A stretch of DNA of 64,000 bases from Colletotrichum lupini (GCF_023278565.1 NC_064679.1:2108001-2172000); one strand, 5' to 3'. Shown: positions 32,858-45,568, counted from the first letter of the stretch. The notes: generated by a model from the letters alone, not told the origin. Translations and numbers: made by a program.

Positions 32858-35188
32858 ATGTCGGCTCCCGGGATAGCAAGCAGCAAATCGGACACCGCTC
32901 CTCGAGCAAAACCCCAGCGCGTCCTCGCCTGTGTCCTCTGCCAGCAGCGCAAGATCAAGTGCGACCGCAAGTTCCCCTGTTCGCATTGCACAAAACATCA
33001 GCTGCAGTGCGTGCCTGCGACACAGAACCGGCCACGGAGACGGCGATTCCCGGAGAGGGAGCTTCTCGATCGCTTGAGAAAGTATGAGGGCCTACTACGA
33101 CAGAATAAGGTTGATTTTGAGCCACTCCACGGTGACCTAGGGGCCAGGTATGGGAAGTCTGTCGATGACAGTGGCGGGTCGGACGATGAGCACCGATCCG
33201 AAGGTGTGGGAATGCCTTCACCATCAGTCACTGTGAAATCTGAAACATCATATGAGCCTAAGTGAGTCACCACTCTGCGAAACCGATCGAGGGTTTCCCG
33301 CACGCGCTTTTACTGTCTATTTGGCGTAGTCGGACGTAAGATACCAGTGTCGCTAACTTTGTGCAGGAACTTTTGGCATTTGGTGAGCCCAGAGGTACAG
33401 TTTCTGTACTCAACTCACCCTCAATCTCCGTGACTGACATCGCATAGCTCGACGACTCGCATGCTGGCTTGCGAGAGACTATCAGGCAAACGTGGGATCA
33501 AGCCTGCGATAGCGATGACCATATTCTCTTCGGATCCCCAGACCGATCATCCGTCGACCTTTCAACGCTCCATCCTGAGCCCGTCCACATCTTTCGATTA
33601 TGGCAGATTTACCTCGACAATGTGAATGCGCTGCTTCGAGTGACTCACGCCCCCAGTTTTCAAGCGCGCATCATTGAAGCCGTGAGCAGCGTCGAAAACA
33701 TGAGTCCCGCATTGGAGGCTCTCATGTTCAGCATATACTCTATGGCCATCTTGAGTCTTTCCGAGGATGCATGTTACGAAACTTTCAAGCAGCCGAGAGC
33801 CCTGCTCTTGACCAAATACCAATTTGGTTGCCAGCAAGCTCTCTCAAACAGTCAGTTCTTGAGAACAAATGACATTGACTGCCTGACTGCGTTATTTCTT
33901 TATCTAGTACGTACCCTAACTGGCTAAGGGCCTACAGTATGAGATCAAGAGGATCACATTGCCTAACTTTTGATAGCATGCGAGCCGCCCTAGTGCTCAC
34001 ATCCGATCAATATCATCTCTCCTCGGCGTTGCGATCCGCATCGGCCAGCGTATCGGTCTCCAGCACGAATCCGCCAACACCAGGTGCACCGTCCTAGAAG
34101 CCGAGATGCGTCGGAGGCTCTGGTGGTCCTTGGTGCTGTTCGACGCCCGCATGAGCGGTCTGACCGAGCACAAGGCGACCAACTTGACCCCGACATGGGA
34201 CTGCGCCGTGCCGCTGAACGTTAGTGACTCTGACCTACGAGCAGAAATGAAAGAACCACCGAGGGCGGAGATGAAAGTCAGCGAGGCACTTTTCTCGGTG
34301 GTGACGGCTGAGCTCGCCGATTTCACCCGGCACACTGCGTTCTACCTCGACATGACGAATCCGATTCTCAAGCCCATCGCCAAGGAACTTCCAGGTGGCG
34401 GCAAGGTGGATTGGTTGGAGAAGTCGGTAGAAGACAAGTACTTCCGGTACTGTGATCTCGAGAACCCGACTCATTTCATGGCCTTGTGGATGTCACGCGC
34501 ATCCCTCTCGAAATTTCGCCTCATGGAGACATCTCACAGCTTCTACGAGGGTCCGGTTGAGGAGAAGCACAGAATCACGTTATCAAGTGCCTTAAGGTGG
34601 CTTCAGTGCGATGCGAAGCTGGCGGCCTCGCCGCTGATCCAGAGATTCAGGTGGTTTCTCCAGATCTACTACCCTTTCCCTGCCTACATCCGCATCACAC
34701 AGTTTCTCAAACTGAACCCTCTGGATCCGAAAGGCGAGTATATCTGGAACGCCATGAGTGATCACTTTGAGGCTCGGTTCGAACAACTTGAGCCGGGGTA
34801 TAATCCTGTCTTTGTCCCTTTCACTGAGGTCATTGTACGCACCTGGGAAGTGGTCGCAGCGGCACTCAGGAACTCAGGGCAGCCGGTGGTCCCGCCGAGA
34901 ATTGTGGCCAAAGTACAGGAAAAGCTGTCGGAAGTGACACCGGCTCTGAGTCCACAGTCTTCCGATACCGGGCCCAAGGCTGAAGCGATGAATATGAACC
35001 CCTATGACTTTAGTGCACCTTTTCCGATGGATATCGTTAGCCAGAGTCTCACTTACGATCAGGGTACCTATTCGCCAACAGACAATGGTCTATACACAAA
35101 TATTATCGTGCCGGACATGCGAAGTATCAACATCGATCAGTTCAACTGGGACTCATTGGACTTGGGGCAAAATGGGCAAGCGACATGA
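32858..35188 (+). CDS. Zn2Cys6 fungal transcription factor
   Basis: Exons are 32858-33261, 33367-33382, 33448-33906 and 33977-35188 (696 residues). The zinc cluster has six cysteines at 25, 28, 35, 41, 44 and 51 with the classical spacing C-x2-C-x6-C-x5-C-x2-C-x6-C, binding CGG-type half sites. Arg-rich residues and a short helical linker follow. The middle region (about 160-420), with R-I-G-Q-R-I-G-L and M-R-R-R-L-W-W at 337-343, is the fungal-specific transcription factor domain. The acidic, Asn/Asp/Ser-rich C-terminus could be an activation region. Exon 2 is only 16 bases; a second in-frame donor at 33395 would lengthen it by 12 bases. The gene lies 550 bases downstream of the FAD monooxygenase, making local regulation plausible but unproven. 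Confidence 0.88.
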
Positions 35189-35584
35189 CGATGAGGGATT
35201 GAATCTACATGTACCAAGACAAAGCCGTGGACGTTGGGTTCGACGAAGAGCACGGTTACTGTACCACCATGGTTGACAGCGTTTACAGATGGCTTCACCG
35301 CTCAATTTCCCATAGATGAATGCGCAAGCAAGCGTGCATAAATAATTCAACTCAACTTAAAACACTCATTGCGAGTATGCACCAGGATACGGCGTGTCAC
35401 TTGTTCATAGGCGATGAAGGCGATAACAATAGCTCCGTCATGAACCCATCTTTGGTATTCTTGAACGTAATTACGTGTATGTACAAAGTGCGACAATATA
35501 TACGTGTCGAAATGTGAACCTGAACACAGTTCAGATTGGGTATTGGGTCCGCACAGCGTTGTTCAGCATGGCTGTAACAAGCAT
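35189..35584. other. convergent 3' region between the regulator and the GH12 gene
   Basis: Holds the 3' flanks of two convergent genes. No further gene or RNA is seen. Confidence 0.5.
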
Positions 35585-36444
35585 TTACTGGACGGTGAGG
35601 GTGTAGGCGGAGGTCTTGAAGACGGCGTTGGTGCCGGAGAAGGGCTCGGTGCCGGCCTGGAGGCTGGTGATGACGTTGGTCTTGGCAACGCCCTGCTTGG
35701 AGGTGAGGTAGGTGAAGAAGAGGTTCAAGTCGCCGTTGAAGCTCTTGATCTGGCTGGGGGCGACGAAAGAGTAGACAGTGGTGTCACCGTTGGGGCCTGA
35801 GAAGTCACGTTAGAGGGTTGTCATTTGTGGTGTAATGCTTTAATTACTCACCAGAGTAGAGGGACCACTTGGTGCCGGCAATGGTGGGAGTGTCGATGGT
35901 CTTGCCAGTGCTTGAGATGGGGCCAGCACCGCCGAGGGCGCCAAGCCAGATCATAATTTCGTACTTGTTGTTGGCACCAACGGAGGGGGCGAGCCAGAGG
36001 TCGTAGGCGACATCGGCAACGATGTTGGAGCCGGTGTAGCTATTGGTAGAGTTAGCAAATGCCAGACTGACTCGTCTTTCAACCGGTATTGACTAACCTC
36101 CAGGTCCACTTGGAGGGGATGGACTTGACAGCAGAGAGCTGCTTGTTGACCTTCTCAAGGGCAACGTTGGAGTAGGACTTAACCTGTCCCTGACCACCAG
36201 CCCAGGTCCAGGAGGTCGACCAAGCGACGGAGCCGGACTTGAGGGACTCGAAGGTGGTGCACTGGCTGCCGGAGGTAGCCTGGGCCGCACCCCAGTTGTT
36301 GTGGTAGATGGTGAAGCCGCCGGTGGCGACGGAGCCGAAGGCGTCGCACATCTTGGTGGCACGCTTGTCGATGCTGACGGGCGTGGGGGAGGCCACGGCC
36401 GTGACGGCCAGCATGGCCGAGACGAGGTAGGAGGTGAACTGCAT
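35585..36444 (-). CDS. GH12 endoglucanase (cellulase or xyloglucanase)
   Basis: Exons on the - strand are 36444-36098, 36039-35852 and 35796-35585, with introns of 58 and 55 bases, giving 248 residues, the usual family size. A signal peptide (about 1-19) is followed by a KR processing site near 27-28. GH12 hallmarks are the aromatic-rich start (Y-H-N-N-W-G), T-S-G-S-Q-C, S-T-S-W-T-W, the nucleophile Glu143 in E-I-M-I-W-L and the acid/base Glu229 in G-T-E-P-F. The enzyme is secreted and cleaves beta-1,4-glucan or xyloglucan in plant cell walls by a retaining mechanism; which one cannot be told from sequence. No cellulose-binding module is attached. It suggests a plant-associated or saprotrophic lifestyle. 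Confidence 0.93.
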
Positions 36445-38571
36445 GGTGGGAATTTGGACTAGCTTCAGCTTTGAAAGAATGACTGGAATGAACGAATGGT
36501 TACTGCAAAGGTAATGGACAAGAAGAGAATGTAAGTTGTTGGGATGAACAGTAGGGCTGCCAAGAATAGGTTCCCAGGCGGGCGGGTTGCCCTTTGATAT
36601 ACCTACTACATGATACTACGTCAACCGCTGGAGAGACTTTTTTCTTTTCCAGAAAACAAACAAGTCCCTCCAATTACGGCGTAGAATGCCGAATGGAACA
36701 TTAGTGTGCGGCCCAGAACACAGCACATCGGGTGAGGTTCTTCGCCCGCGGCCGTGGCTACACGACCGGGATGCCGGAGCTAAGCATCGGACGGAAAGCT
36801 TGTTGCGGCCAAGTGGGTGTCCACCGGAGGGGGATGGTTACGGTGGACAATCAGGGGCGGTTTCAACTTGATCACTTTGTCTACCGAAGCAACCAAGCGC
36901 GTAAACGCTGTGGCCACGAGGTGCTCCAAAAAGTGACTCCACCAATGGGCCATGTGGGCAGGTTTAATCTGCTCGTCACCTTTTGCCTTCAGGTAAATAG
37001 ATTGTATGGTTCAGGGAGGTGTGGCCTGGAGAGGCTAAAAGGAGAACTTGTGAAAGCCCCCTTATCCCTGGCTCACTATCCGTATCCCCAAAGCAGAAGG
37101 CCAGCAAGCGTTGGAAATGAAGTTTTGACTCGTGTTCGCCGGTTTAGGTTCACCATTGATCATGGCCCCAATGAGCATATTGGAAAGCCGAAATCCATTG
37201 ATTCCCACTCCCAGGGGCATTTGGAAATATTGACAACGCAGTGGCCTCCGTGGCTCCCTCGGGCCATTCCGAGGCTCGGCCTCGTCAATAGTTGATTGCT
37301 GCCGTCATTTACGGTTCTTTTCACCACATGGGCGCTGTTCCTCAATCGTATCCGTGCTTCCTAAGCATAAAATACAGCCGTTATAGCCGTCTTCCATGAC
37401 CAACAACTCCACCATAGTATATATGTGAAGCCGCCCCCGTGTGCTGGATAGACATTGCCACCTGCAGTATCACTTTATGTAAAATGCGGCGCATGCATTG
37501 CTTTTGTCTCGCGGTATTCGAGGCCCTATTTTGATGATTGACAAGAAAGGTTGCGTCAGAGTGACACATTTGACAGATTGTTTCTGATGGGGCGCACAAA
37601 CGCCTCGAAAGGCTTGTTCCCGTACTCTCCCTGCGGACTCGAAAAAGTCCAGCTCAGTAGAGGAGTCTCGTACCACAATGGCTCTCTCGCAAATCGCTAT
37701 CAATCACAGGTAAACTTTTCATATGCAAATGAACATGCACGGTCATGTGTCATGAACACCCGAATGCTCCAAAAAGCGCAGCGCCAAGAGGCATTCGACC
37801 CAAGATCAGGCCGAGCCCGACTCAACGGTGCTCTCCCCAGATTCCCAGGATTCAGATCGCTCGCCAAGGGTGGCACGCAGCGGGCAGCAACCTCCCGGTT
37901 CAGGGCAGCCATAAACGGCAAAGGGGCCCAGCTGCCGACATGAGCGCATCCACAGAACAAGACAAGGGCAACACTGGCCACCTTCGAGATACCCATCACC
38001 ACTATCGGGCCATGCTGGGCATTCGTGTTTTCGTATCCGAGAATGCCGCTTGTCGATGTGACACACCAAATCCGCAGAAGCTCCCGGCTCGTAGCAAGGC
38101 AGAGTTAACTGGTGGGAATTCCGTGAGCCGCCTCGGCACCAAAAGAACTAGAGTCTTTAACTGGAGAAATAAAGGGGTTTAGCGAAGGGCTGGCGGGTGG
38201 GTGGCGCTAAAGTGCCGTCCCGTCCGCTGCGCCGAGATTCTTGTCAATGTTCCCCTGAGATGCGAATAATAGAAACGGCAAGTATTAAGCGGTTCAACTC
38301 AATGTCAACTCCCCTCTCGGCATACAACGCACTAGCATCTTTGCATATCTCTCAGATCGATCATGTGTGTGAGGAATGACGCGGTGGCCGCGGACAGGAA
38401 CACGAATTTCGGACAATTGAAGACTTCGTTGCTGTTCTAGCCATTGGGACTAGCATGTCACATCAAAGTGCCGACAACCCCATACTCATTTCGCTTAAAC
38501 TCCTCCGCACTGGCAGCACCACGATGCAGTCAACTTGGCCAAGCGCAAACGCTCCGGAGCTCAACAACACC
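36445..38571. other. 2.1-kb gap: GH12 promoter and gene-free DNA
   Basis: The first 250 bases form the GH12 upstream region. Beyond them, several overlapping frames of up to 190 codons exist on both strands but none has a recognisable domain, signal peptide or splice pattern. Composition is normal, with no RIP signature. Confidence 0.5.
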
Positions 38572-38660
38572 GGCTGTGTGTTCTAGTGGTCATGATTTCT
38601 CGTTCACAACAAAGTGAGCCTGATCCGAGAAGGTCGCAGGTTCGAACCCTGCCGCGGTCA
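38572..38660 (+). tRNA. tRNA-Val (CAC) with a 16-base intron
   Basis: The acceptor stem GGCTGTG pairs with CGCGGTC (with wobbles), with discriminator A. The T-arm GCAGG-TTCGAAC-CCTGC is perfect. The anticodon stem TCTCG/CGAGA encloses a 23-base loop, so an intron after position 37 is required. Removing ACAAAGTGAGCCTGAT leaves the loop TTCACAC with anticodon CAC, and the intron carries GTG that pairs with the anticodon, as in eukaryotic tRNA introns. The D-stem has one mismatch. A T5 Pol III terminator lies at 38669-38673. Val is my best reading; the tRNA nature is firmer than the isotype. Confidence 0.72.
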
Positions 38661-38668
38661 TAGCAAGT

Positions 38669-38673
38669 CTTTT
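38669..38673 (+). terminator. RNA polymerase III terminator of the tRNA gene
   Basis: A run of five T residues eight bases after the tRNA 3' end. Confidence 0.6.
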
Positions 38674-40119
38674 TGAGTGTCCAGCACTCCCCTCTCGGTA
38701 GAGAGGCGGAGAAAATATCTCCTTGAGATGCACTTGGAAAGAGGGATTTACATCTTTTGACTTTAGGGCGTGATTCGTTCTTGAAAAACCTCAGTCCCCA
38801 CATAAAAGATCGAAGCAGTCTGTCTGGCTACGAATGGACTAAAGTAATTGAAGTCCAGTAAATATTTGACTTGTCCGCTGTTGACACTCATAGAACTATT
38901 GAATTGTCCACTAAGAAGGAATTACACTACTCCATCTTGAAGCTTTTGGAACAACAAGACGCAGGGTTCAGGCAATGACACCACGTCCTTCCTTCTATCG
39001 CCAAAGACTCTCTTGAGCAATGCCTGATCAGTCACGTCGAAAGATTTGTTCCGCCGGCTAGACAGGTTTTGTAGTCTGATTGTCTTGCATCGCACTTGAG
39101 TTCAAACGTTTATCTCGAGGGGCCAACAGGATCCTAGCACGTTCTCTTGGAGGCCGACCCAACAGATCATTGACATCAACCTGTGCTGAAACAAACACAA
39201 TGTAGATCACAGTTTCTGAAAGCCTTCTTCGAGTCAATCATGAGACCGGCATTTCGAGACCATCATGCAGCCCTCGTTTAACTTGCGAACAATTGAGGTG
39301 TGTAGACGTGATGTTTGATGATCAATATTGGTTTCAACCAACTCTCTGGCAGCTAAACTGAGGGCCCCATTGTCGGATCAAAATCATCGCAAAGTGCCGA
39401 ATGAATCGGCCCGTGCGTGGAAATCGTGTTAAAAAGACGCTAGCTTTGACCAGCCGGCGCACTCTAAAGAGTGTGTTCAGGACTTACTGCGGCCCAGCCT
39501 TCTAATTACCCACCTTAAGCCTTCAGTATTTCTGATAGATCACGCAGCATTGCGGGACATCCTTACGCTATACTAATAACCGTCGTGCCCCATTCCGTAT
39601 GGTGCGGATGATTACAACTGCTTCGGCGCGGCAGCTGCTGGCACACCCCATGGGTTGGTTCACAACCTGGAAGTACAGTTTACGCGGGTATTGAAACTAA
39701 TTGTAGAAAACAGCTTAGTTCGAGCCTAAACCATTGATGCCGACGTAGTGACTATCACGATGAAGAGGTAAATAGGCATCGGCGAAGGGATGTAGCTCGA
39801 TGATACGTGTCTAATGATCAAGACGGAGTGGTGATTAGGTGCAGGAGCAGCTCTTCGTGCCGGCTCTGTATCTCGATAACATGTTCACGATGCATGCCAG
39901 TCGTCACATATATCGCAAATTGCGATGTTTGGGAAAGCAGTGGCTTGATTGAGATCGGACTTTAGGTATATGGTGAACAACTGGTTTTCGAGAAAAGCCG
40001 CCTTTGTCTCGAGGAACAACATACTCTGACAGCTCATCTCGCCGTACGATGGTCCTTAAGAGAGATTCCACATCTGATTGAGGTAATGAATGGAATCGGT
40101 TCTCAATTATACGTGTATC
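38674..40119. other. gene-free stretch
   Basis: I see no supported gene, repeat or RNA. It is the 3' side of the first FMN monooxygenase gene. Confidence 0.5.
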
Positions 40120-41795
40120 TTAGTCTGCAAGCTTCGAACTTGCGCCTTCCTCCTTGTATACATCATACTTGTAAGACGAGCCAGGGTGATCAGCCCTCAA
40201 TCCCTTCTGCCCCTGCCCGTAGACCTTCTCTCTGGCCGTAAAAGCAACGTCGTCGGCAGGTGCCTCTGGATAGATTCCACGCCTTCGAAGCTCTGGGATA
40301 AGAAGATCGACGACATCCTCGAACGTGCCTGGCGTCGTGACATATCCCAAGTTGAAACCATCCAAGTCACCTTCACGAATCCAGTACTCCAAGTCATCCG
40401 CTACCTTTTGAGGGCTTCCAACAGACACCGGTCCGAGCCCGCCAATCGCCGCTCGTTCGGCAATGACACGAGGTGTCCACTTGGGGACATGCTCACTGGT
40501 CGTCGTGAAAGCATCGAGAATACTGCGCACCTTGTGCGCCTCTAGAGAGTCCGCGGCAGTAACCTCCTGGTCGACAGGGATTTTGGACAGATCGATGCCC
40601 GTCCAGCCGCTGACGAGGACCAATCCTCCAATGACGGAAGCATACTTCTTCAGCTCCTCGTGCTTAGCCTGGGCCTCTTCGTCGGTCCGTCCCACAATCG
40701 GAGTGAAAGTTGCAAAGAACTTGACAGACTGAGGGTCTCTACCTAGGGCTGCAGCCTTTTCTCTGATCTCTTTGACCTTTGGGCGTAGAAGCTTTGGGGA
40801 ATGCGAGGAGACGAAGATACCCTCGGCATGTGTTGCCGCGAATTCTGATCCAGCCGCTGATGTGCCTGCTTGGAAAAGGAAGGGGGTTCTTTGGGGTGAA
40901 GGATCGACGATGTGGCGTGTATCGAGGTCGAAGAACTTTCCGTGGTGGTGAATCGTCCGGATCTTATCGGGGTCGGCATAGCTGTCGTTCTCGGGATCAG
41001 GGGTAATCGCGTCATCTGCCCATGAGCCTTCCCAAAGCCTTTTGAATCATTAGTATCTACATGTATATGCATGCTGTTTGAGAACGGTGTTTCGAAGTAT
41101 TCTTCGACAAAGGCTTACTTGTAAAGAACCCGCAGATACTCGTCTGCCTGAGCATACCGCTCGTCATGGGGAATTGGGCTGTCTAAGCCAATCGCCTTGA
41201 ATGCTGCTTTCTTCCAAGAAGTGACAATGTTCCATCCAATGCGGCCCCTTGTAAAATGGTCGAGTGTGGAAAACCGCTTGGCGAGAAGGAAGGGCGGCTC
41301 AAATGATGTGGATGCGGTGATGGCGAATGTGAGGTTCTTCGTGACAGCGGCCATGGCACTGATCGGCTATGTTCCCGTTGTAAGCGGCCGTTTAACTCTT
41401 GTGCTTAGAGCGTGCTCTTACAATAGTAGGATCTGTCATTGGCCATTGAGCCGCTCGGCGAATGCAGTTGTCAAGGCTTCCTTCGTAGGTATCGTAACCT
41501 CCATAGGTGTCGGCAAGGAAGAGGGCGTTGATGCCGCCTCGTTCTAAGAGCTTCGCGAGGTCGATCCAGTAGTTAAGGTCGCGTTTAGTTGCTGACTTGT
41601 CGGCGGGGTTCTGAAACAGCGAGACTCAGCAAATCGTCCACACGATAAGATCTTATAGAGGATACTGACCTTCCATTGTCCAGGAGACAAGTGCCCGACA
41701 GTAGACATGTCAAATGCATTGAGCAAAATCTGCTTCTTCCCCTCTGGTCTGACGCCATTTTCGCCATTGGTTGTGTGGATCGGTACCGAAGTCAT
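40120..41795 (-). CDS. FMN-dependent monooxygenase, NtaA/SnaA/DszA family (first copy)
   Basis: Exons on the - strand are 41795-41670, 41610-41422, 41366-41119 and 41038-40120, giving 493 residues. The introns (59, 55, 80 bases) have GTCAGT/GTAAGA/GTAAGC donors. The sequence follows the bacterial-luciferase-like NtaA/DszA pattern: an N-terminal N-A-F-D-M and H-x-S-P-G-Q-W segment, then S-T-L-D-H-F-T-R-G-R-I-G-W-N-I-V-T-S, D-E-R-Y-x-Q-A-D-E-Y, P-S-P-Q-R-T-P and the Q-A-G-T-S motif of the FMN site. These are class C two-component oxygenases that use FMNH2 from a separate reductase to attack nitrilotriacetate, sulfones, pristinamycin or similar compounds. No reductase gene lies in the window. 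A second member of the family is encoded at 51369. The substrate is unknown. Confidence 0.9.
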
Positions 41796-42807
41796 TTCGA
41801 ATTTTTGGTGAAGAGTATGCTCAAGCTCGGGCTTTCACTTGCAGCTCCAAAACAGCCCGCGGGCTTGCCTCTGTTTATCAACCCATATTCATCACGAATC
41901 TCTTCAACTTGGCGCAGTATCGTGATGCAAGGAAGTTGTCCATTCCCCATGTCGTCATCGCCGTTGTCGCCCGTCGCGTGGGACTGGCGCGGGATGTTAT
42001 CTGCACGTTGACCCCAATTCAACGCCGCCGGTGCAGGGCAGAAACGCTGGCGTGATCGCGGGTGCGGATGGTGCCATCACCCGTCTCTTGAGTCCGAAGA
42101 CTTGATTACGTTTCGGAGACCAACGCCGGCCGTCTGGACCCTTTGGACTCAGGTGGCGTCGGGTCGGCAAAAAACGACTTATGATAACTGGTTGTTGAGC
42201 CGACGATTGCCTCACTCATGGTATTGCCGGTAGTTCAGGAGGCGCATCTCCGCAGCGGGTCGCAACTAATCCCGATGCTACGATGTTGAACAAGGCCGTG
42301 ATAACCACGCCATACTTGCTAATGAAAATTTCAGATTTCCGTTCTTGAACGCCAGAAAGTGTTCTACTAGGGGCTTTCACGGTCGGGCTCCGCTATACAC
42401 GACTAGGACCACATGGGTGTTTGAGGAAATATGCTAAGCATGTCAGATTCAACATGTCTCGATCTTAAGGTGAAAGTTGAGGATGGTATACAGTCTGTCC
42501 TCGATATCTCAATCGCTCATCTCAATCGTGGAAAGTCATTATCTACTTGGGTCATATTGCATTGCTTCAATGGAGCAATGTGCGAGGCGGGGCTTTTCTA
42601 AGAAGACCATGATTCACGATACTAACTTAGATGATAATCTAATGGATATGAGGGAGTCTTTGATTATTACTATGTACCTCATGAGCTTGAAGTTTGAAGA
42701 GTCTCAATAAATCACTACTACACTAACGATGTGTCTAGTTTTTTCAGCGGAACGATCGACTTTGTGTGGGCACCTATGATCATCCGGCCAAATTCCAAAA
42801 TCTCCCT
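41796..42807. other. upstream region of the first FMN monooxygenase
   Basis: 1 kb between two - strand genes: the promoter of the 41795 gene and the 3' flank of the transporter. Only short open frames are present. Confidence 0.45.
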
Positions 42808-44389
42808 TCAGTCGCTTCTGTCATCTCTTCCACTCACTGCAACTGGTGGTTGCTTGCCGTTTTCAATGGTTGGGATGTCTTCATGATCACTTTCAGGAAA
42901 CCCGCTAGAATTCTCGAGTTGAGGACTATTAGGTAGGGAGTCAGCGCGAATGATCCTGACTGCTTGTGAAGGATTGGATTTACTTACTCTCTGCGTTTGA
43001 CGTACATACGCAAGATGTGAGTTGCGACGATGAGAAGAATGGCACAGGCCAGGGTAAACGCAAAGCCCTTGGGGTACCGAGGTGCCTCGACTGTGGGAAA
43101 GACCAAGAGCGGGGTCCATGCCGTAGACGACTGAGAGATAGCGTTGATGAGGACGAGTGTGAAGGATCTTTCTGCTGGTGAAGACCGCAATTGTGTATTC
43201 ACCCACCCATGAAACACACTCGACAGTGCAACTGAGGAGTAGATGGTGGAGAATGCGAACCATTTGGCAGGCTCCGGGACGTTCCAAATGGTCAAGATGA
43301 GAAGCCCCAGGGCGTTCCAAGCACTTGACATCGTGATTGCCCAGGCCGGTCCCATGACGAGATCCGATGCGAAACAGACGAACAAAGTGTAGAAGATGCC
43401 GAGAGCAGGCGCAATCGTGCCGAGTTCGTTCACCTTGGCTGCCGAATAACGACCGAGACTCTTGATCCAGAGCAAGAAGCTACCCGACGAGGTGTGAATA
43501 CCTGCATTCCAGAAGAGAACGTCCACAACAATGATTCCCCAGAATTGCCACGAGAAAAAGACTTTCTTCAAGTTGCTGAACTTGAATTTCCCGTGAGATG
43601 AGTGACCTGCGCGCTTCAGTCTCTCCACGCTCAATTCGATGTTTTCTCTCTTGAGAACGAGTCGGTTGGGCTGTTCAGGGGTGCCCGGGATGACGAAGTA
43701 GCCCAAGATGCCGATGGGAATGGTGATGAGAGAGCAGATGATGTACATCCATCTCCAGCCAGCGAGTCCATGCACTCCGTCGAGTCGTGCAGAGGCGCCA
43801 GCTTGGATCAGACCCGCAGTGAGTGTGCCAAGTGAAAGACCGACATAGAAGATGCCGCCACGTCTCGCGATCTCATCTCCACGATACCAGGAGCCTTCAA
43901 GAGTTTCATTAGTAAGCTTTCAAATGGAAGAAAACGAAGAGACTCACCAAAGAGATAGTGCATAACCGGGAAGAAGGCAGCCTCAAACCAGCCGACTAGG
44001 AAGCGGTATGCAGCCAACTCAGCAAATCCAGTAACGCGGAACTGGAGGAGTGTAAAGACGCCCCAGGCAATGTCCAAAAAGGGAATGAGCCAATGGATCG
44101 GGATGTATGTCAGGACAAACATCATCGGCAGCTGCCCAGTGACAGCTCCGATGATGTAAAACGTCTGCAGTTGGACGAGTTCATTGCCCTTGAATCCGAG
44201 GTCTTCCTTCAGGCCGGCAACGTAGGCATTGTTCAGGTTCGATTGATCAATGTACTTGACCCAGTAGCTCAGAACCGCGTACGGAACAATGAGAAGGTCA
44301 AGTCTGTTGATCAATCTGCGTTCCTCCGGTGTATCGGTGTCGGAGTACCATTGGATGTGCCACCACTTGCGACGAGCTTGGACGACCAT
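42808..44389 (-). CDS. MFS transporter, anion:cation symporter (Dal5/Tna1-like) family
   Basis: Exons on the - strand are 44389-43948, 43894-42988 and 42925-42808, giving 488 residues. The last intron (42987-42926, donor GTAAGT, branch CTGAC) skips a stop that would otherwise follow at 42984 and adds a 39-residue acidic tail, which I prefer. About 12 hydrophobic segments are present. The N-terminal E-E-R-R-L-I-N-R-L-D-L-L-I-V-P and Y-W-V-K-Y-I-D-Q-S-N-L-N-N-A-Y-V-A-G signature is that of the fungal allantoate/nicotinate/pantothenate permease group, which imports organic anions with protons across the plasma membrane. It is divergent from the Baeyer-Villiger gene and next to an FMN monooxygenase, which suggests uptake of the compound they degrade. 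Confidence 0.9.
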
Positions 44390-45568
44390 GGTGATAATCT
44401 CGTCGTCGCCTTGTTGTGCGAATGCTGGGAGAACAAAGATCTGGATATATCGAGACGCAGTAATCCCATATGACAGCTGCAGGAAGTGGACTTCAAGGAT
44501 TTCTCTTGCTTTTAGTACCTATCATATCATTATCCCAGCTATCTACTGCCATCACAATTTTTCCAATCCCATGTCTAACCACCCACGCACCGCGCCGTCT
44601 CTTCCAGCCGTAAAACAAGGGGCCAGTCATGTCTCTTGCGCAAGCACAAACCAAAGAAGCGAAACTTGGCGATGGCGTTTTACCAACGCGAGAATTCGGA
44701 GACTACTGCGTAATAGCACCGCATACCACCCGACCAGAGAGCGGAAAGAATGCGACAAGAGGTTGGCGGGTTGCAGAAATGCTTAGGATAAACATTGCAC
44801 CATCTCAGGGCTTATTGATGTGACAGTGAGACAGATGTGAAAGAGACGAAGAGGAAAGGCGAGGCGTCCTCCCTGATTTCGATAGACCACTCGAACCCCT
44901 GTCGACTATGCCCCCATCACCGGCCGGCATCAACCATGCTCCACCCCATCAACTTGCAGAATTGGAGACGAGTCTTCGCAACCTTCAAGACTGGAGCCAA
45001 GGGCGGATCCGACAAGTTGGACTCCATCGCGGGATAAAGGGACCTATGAAGGGCATTTCGTTGGAGGCTCCGATCTGAGGAGGGAATGAGAAGGGGGGGG
45101 GGCGTGCTCGTTGTGATTCCCCAAGAAAGTGGGGAGATGGCGTGCTCCCCATACTCCGCGCACCTCATCTCCAGCAACATCCGCCGTGCGGATACTCGCC
45201 CGCAACATTGGATAGCGGGGTTATGAAGCTCCAGCATCTATGGTGGGGTGGAGATCTGTTTCTTTTGTGAAGCTTTCGCTTTGATGCTGCGAGATAACAA
45301 TGGCTCTTCTCTGATAGGACGGCGAGGTGGTCCCTGAGTTGGACCATACTCAAGACCACGGAGCGTCTTCCCTCCAAGTGCGTGTAACGCGTTCGAGCAC
45401 GAGTCTGACGTGATTCCGATGTCCGGATCGACGAGGGGCAGAGTCGCCGGCTAACAAAATGTGGCTTTCCCATCTTATCTGCTGTGAGATGTGAGCGGAG
45501 TCTATCATAGAGTACTGTAACTCACATCTTCAACTTGAATTATCACCAGAGTATTCACAGCTGTAATC
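44390..45568. promoter_or_regulatory. divergent promoter region between the symporter and BVMO genes
   Basis: 1.2 kb separates the two divergent starts, so shared control is possible. A run of ten G lies at 45093-45102. No gene is supported, and I could not assign a specific binding site. Confidence 0.4.

Noticed and set aside
36732..37295. 187-codon frame downstream of the GH12 promoter
   Set aside because: No recognisable family, irregular composition, and overlapping frames on both strands. No support for a gene.
42984..42990. Stop of the symporter gene directly after its last membrane helix
   Set aside because: A perfect GTAAGT donor with CTGAC branch and CTAATAG acceptor skips this stop and leads to a polar tail in frame. 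Kept as an alternative form only.
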